In this document: positions 10,916 to 12,590 of the stretch, piece by piece
Layout: each line of letters begins with the position of its first letter
Numbering within the stretch: the first letter of the stretch is position 1
Source of the DNA: Actinomycetota bacterium
GTDB lineage: Bacteria > Actinomycetota > Acidimicrobiia > Spongiisociales > ZC4RG35
DNA length: 12,590 bases
Assembly (NCBI GenBank): GCA_022615295.1
Contig: JAKEHF010000102.1
Location: 1-12,590, forward strand
Reading direction: 5' to 3'
Notes under the pieces: generated by a model
Told to the model about the DNA's origin: nothing
What the model saw: the letters and a program-made list of their open reading frames with translations, nothing else
Databases searched by the model: none
Made by a program: the position numbers and the translations under genes

Positions 10916-12590
10916 TCAGCGCACTCCCACCGAAGCCGCCAGGGGAAGCTCGATGACGAAGGTGGCCCCGCCACCTTCGGTCATCTCTATGCGCACGGTG
11001 CCACGCATCGCCTCGGTGAGGCTCTTCACGATGGAGAGGCCAAGACCGGTTCCTCCCTTGGAGCGGGTGTCTGACTGGTCGAGCTGGGTGAACCTCTCGA
11101 AGACCCGCTCGCGCTGCTCCACGGGGATTCCCGGGCCATGGTCGACCACAGCGATGAAGCCACGGGTGCCGCGTTGCCAGCCGTATATCTCGACCGGGCT
11201 GTCCGGGGCGTACTTGGCGGCGTTCTCGATCAGGTTGATGAGGACCCGGGAGAGATGGTCGCGGTCGGCCTCCACCGTGGTGTCGGGTGGGTCGATGGTC
11301 ATCGAAGGCTCCACCGAGACCACTCTGTTGACCTCGTCGAAGATCTCCTTGAGCTGGATGGGCTCGAACTGGATGGGCATGGCCCCGCGATCGATCCTCG
11401 AGACAACCAGGAGGTCCTCGATGAGCCGTTGGAGGCGGCCCGCCTGACGGCGGGCGCTGAGCAGCAGCTGCTGCGAGGTCGGCTCGGTGGGGGCCAGCTC
11501 GGGTCTGTTGACTGTGTCCAGTGAGCCGATGATGGAGGTGAGTGGGCTGCGCAGCTCATGGCTGACCGTGGACACGAAGTCGGTCTTCATCTGGGCCACC
11601 TCCTCGAGACGCCGGGTCATCTCCGCCTGGGCCTCGTAACGTCCGATTTGGCTCAGGACCAGACCGGCGGGGGCGGCCAGCGAGCCGAGCTGCTCGAGCT
11701 GGTCCTCGGTGAAGTCGCCGACATAGGGATCGCCGACCACGATGACGCCGACACGCATGGACTCCACCTTGAGTGGGGCGACCAGGGCCTGCTTGAGACC
11801 CAGCTCCTTGAGGAGGACATGAGAGTCGGTGTGGTCATCGACACGTTTGACATAGATCGGCTTGGCCGCCCGATAGGTCTGGGCCACTACGCTGGGTGCG
11901 TTGATGTCGACGTTTATCTCCTCGGTCTCGAGGGGGTAGCCGTTGACCCAGATCGGGCTCATTACGGTGAGGCGGTTGAGGTCGGTGTCGTTGAGGAGCA
12001 CCACACCCACCTGGGCGTCCAGGTACTTGCAGATCGTCCCGATGAGATGGGGGACTATCTCGGACAGCGACTCCGCCCTGGCCAGGGTGGCACTCACCGC
12101 ATACAGCCGTTCGAAGTCCAGCCGCTGCTGCTCGAGCATGTTCTCCTTCCCACCCGAGACCACCGCCTCCTTCTCGAACTCGAACCCGAGCAGTGCCGTG
12201 GCCGAGGCGACAACGAAGACGGTGAGGACCGGAGCGACGATGTCGGGTATGGCATCGGCCTGGCCGGCGTGGAAAGCCAGATAGGAGACCGCGGCGCCGA
12301 GGGCCACGGTGACCAGGGCGTGGGCCCACCACACCAGCAGCAGACCGGACACGGCGGCGAGACCGAAGAGTATGGGCTGGGCGGTCGCGGCCAGCTCGGG
12401 CAGGGAGCCGATGGCGGTGATCCCGCCGATCAGCGAGATCATCCACCCGCAGGCGATAAAGGGGGCGAGGCGGGTGGCCATGACCCGTTCCCATCGGGCG
12501 GCGGTGGACACGACGAGCAGGGCGGCCATGGCGGTCATGGGCACGTAGAACCCCGGGACCATGTAGATCTCGACGCGGACCGCCTGGGCG
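10916..12590 (-). CDS. Membrane sensor histidine kinase with GAF domain (5' end outside window)
   Basis: A two-component sensor. The frame is open to the right edge with no stop, so the N-terminus is probably missing; the first in-frame ATG is at 12562. Counting from it: hydrophobic membrane segments up to about residue 126; a linker helix (130-150); a GAF domain (about 150-310, with LVAPLKVESMRVGVIVVGDP); HisKA with SHELRSPLTS and phospho-accepting His335; and HATPase_c with NLIENAAKYA (443-452), DHGPGIP (474-480) and GGTGLGLSIVKSL (503-515). All ATP-binding boxes are intact, so it should be active. No PAS, HAMP or receiver domain is visible. No response regulator lies next to its 3' end, so the partner is either upstream beyond the window or elsewhere. 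The GAF ligand is unknown. Confidence 0.93.
   Translation of the reverse strand, partial: AQAVRVEIYMVPGFYVPMTAMAALLVVSTAARWERVMATRLAPFIACGWMISLIGGITAIGSLPELAATAQPILFGLAAVSGLLLVWWAHALVTVALGAAVSYLAFHAGQADAIPDIVAPVLTVFVVASATALLGFEFEKEAVVSGGKENMLEQQRLDFERLYAVSATLARAESLSEIVPHLIGTICKYLDAQVGVVLLNDTDLNRLTVMSPIWVNGYPLETEEINVDINAPSVVAQTYRAAKPIYVKRVDDHTDSHVLLKELGLKQALVAPLKVESMRVGVIVVGDPYVGDFTEDQLEQLGSLAAPAGLVLSQIGRYEAQAEMTRRLEEVAQMKTDFVSTVSHELRSPLTSIIGSLDTVNRPELAPTEPTSQQLLLSARRQAGRLQRLIEDLLVVSRIDRGAMPIQFEPIQLKEIFDEVNRVVSVEPSMTIDPPDTTVEADRDHLSRVLINLIENAAKYAPDSPVEIYGWQRGTRGFIAVVDHGPGIPVEQRERVFERFTQLDQSDTRSKGGTGLGLSIVKSLTEAMRGTVRIEMTEGGGATFVIELPLAASVGVR

Overview
The window is GC-rich DNA that looks like part of the chromosome of a high-GC actinobacterium, possibly from the Acidimicrobiia or a related lineage. 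This placement is inferred from gene content: an InhA/FabI-type enoyl-ACP reductase, a deazaflavin (F420)-type nitroreductase, a sulfite-oxidase-like / flavin reductase / DUF6510 trio, GTG starts, and several genes whose -10 box sits so close to the start codon that the mRNA would be leaderless. No transposase, integrase, CRISPR array, tRNA or rRNA gene was seen.

Layout. Positions 1-765 (minus): the N-terminal part of an SF1 UvrD/Rep-type helicase, cut by the window edge, preceded by a 33-aa ORF. 909-2174 (plus): glutamate dehydrogenase. 2171-2962 (minus): a RecB/Cas4-like PD-(D/E)XK nuclease with four Fe-S cysteines, converging on the dehydrogenase at a CTAG that holds both stop codons. 2963-4311: mostly non-coding DNA around one minus-strand nitroreductase gene (3312-3788). 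4312-7132 (plus): two paralogous membrane bPH2-SHOCT proteins and a fatty-acid-CoA ligase, joined by stop/start overlaps. 7201-8116 (minus): a Thr-rich lipoprotein and a small unknown protein. 8179-10912 (plus): a five-gene overlapping operon of a four-helix membrane protein, FabI, a molybdopterin oxidoreductase, a flavin reductase and a DUF6510 zinc-ribbon protein. 10916-12590 (minus): a membrane GAF histidine kinase, cut by the right edge.

The most unusual part is 3051-4245. It appears to encode two free-standing structured RNAs on the plus strand. RNA-A (about 3087-3235) and RNA-B (about 3891-4244) each follow a recognisable promoter. Each is built of stacked hairpins, many capped by GNRA or UUCG tetraloops. 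Each ends in the same terminator: a 53-bp sequence present twice, 1,012 bp apart, with one difference. RNA-B has at least ten hairpins in about 350 nt and carries no signature I recognise from RNase P RNA, tmRNA, SRP RNA or a riboswitch. It is the best candidate here for something undescribed.

Functional reading: the ligase activates fatty acids and FabI completes the elongation cycle, so lipid metabolism recurs in both plus-strand operons. The oxidoreductase trio looks like a small redox module. The histidine kinase has no response regulator in view. All functional assignments rest on motifs read by eye; no database search was run.
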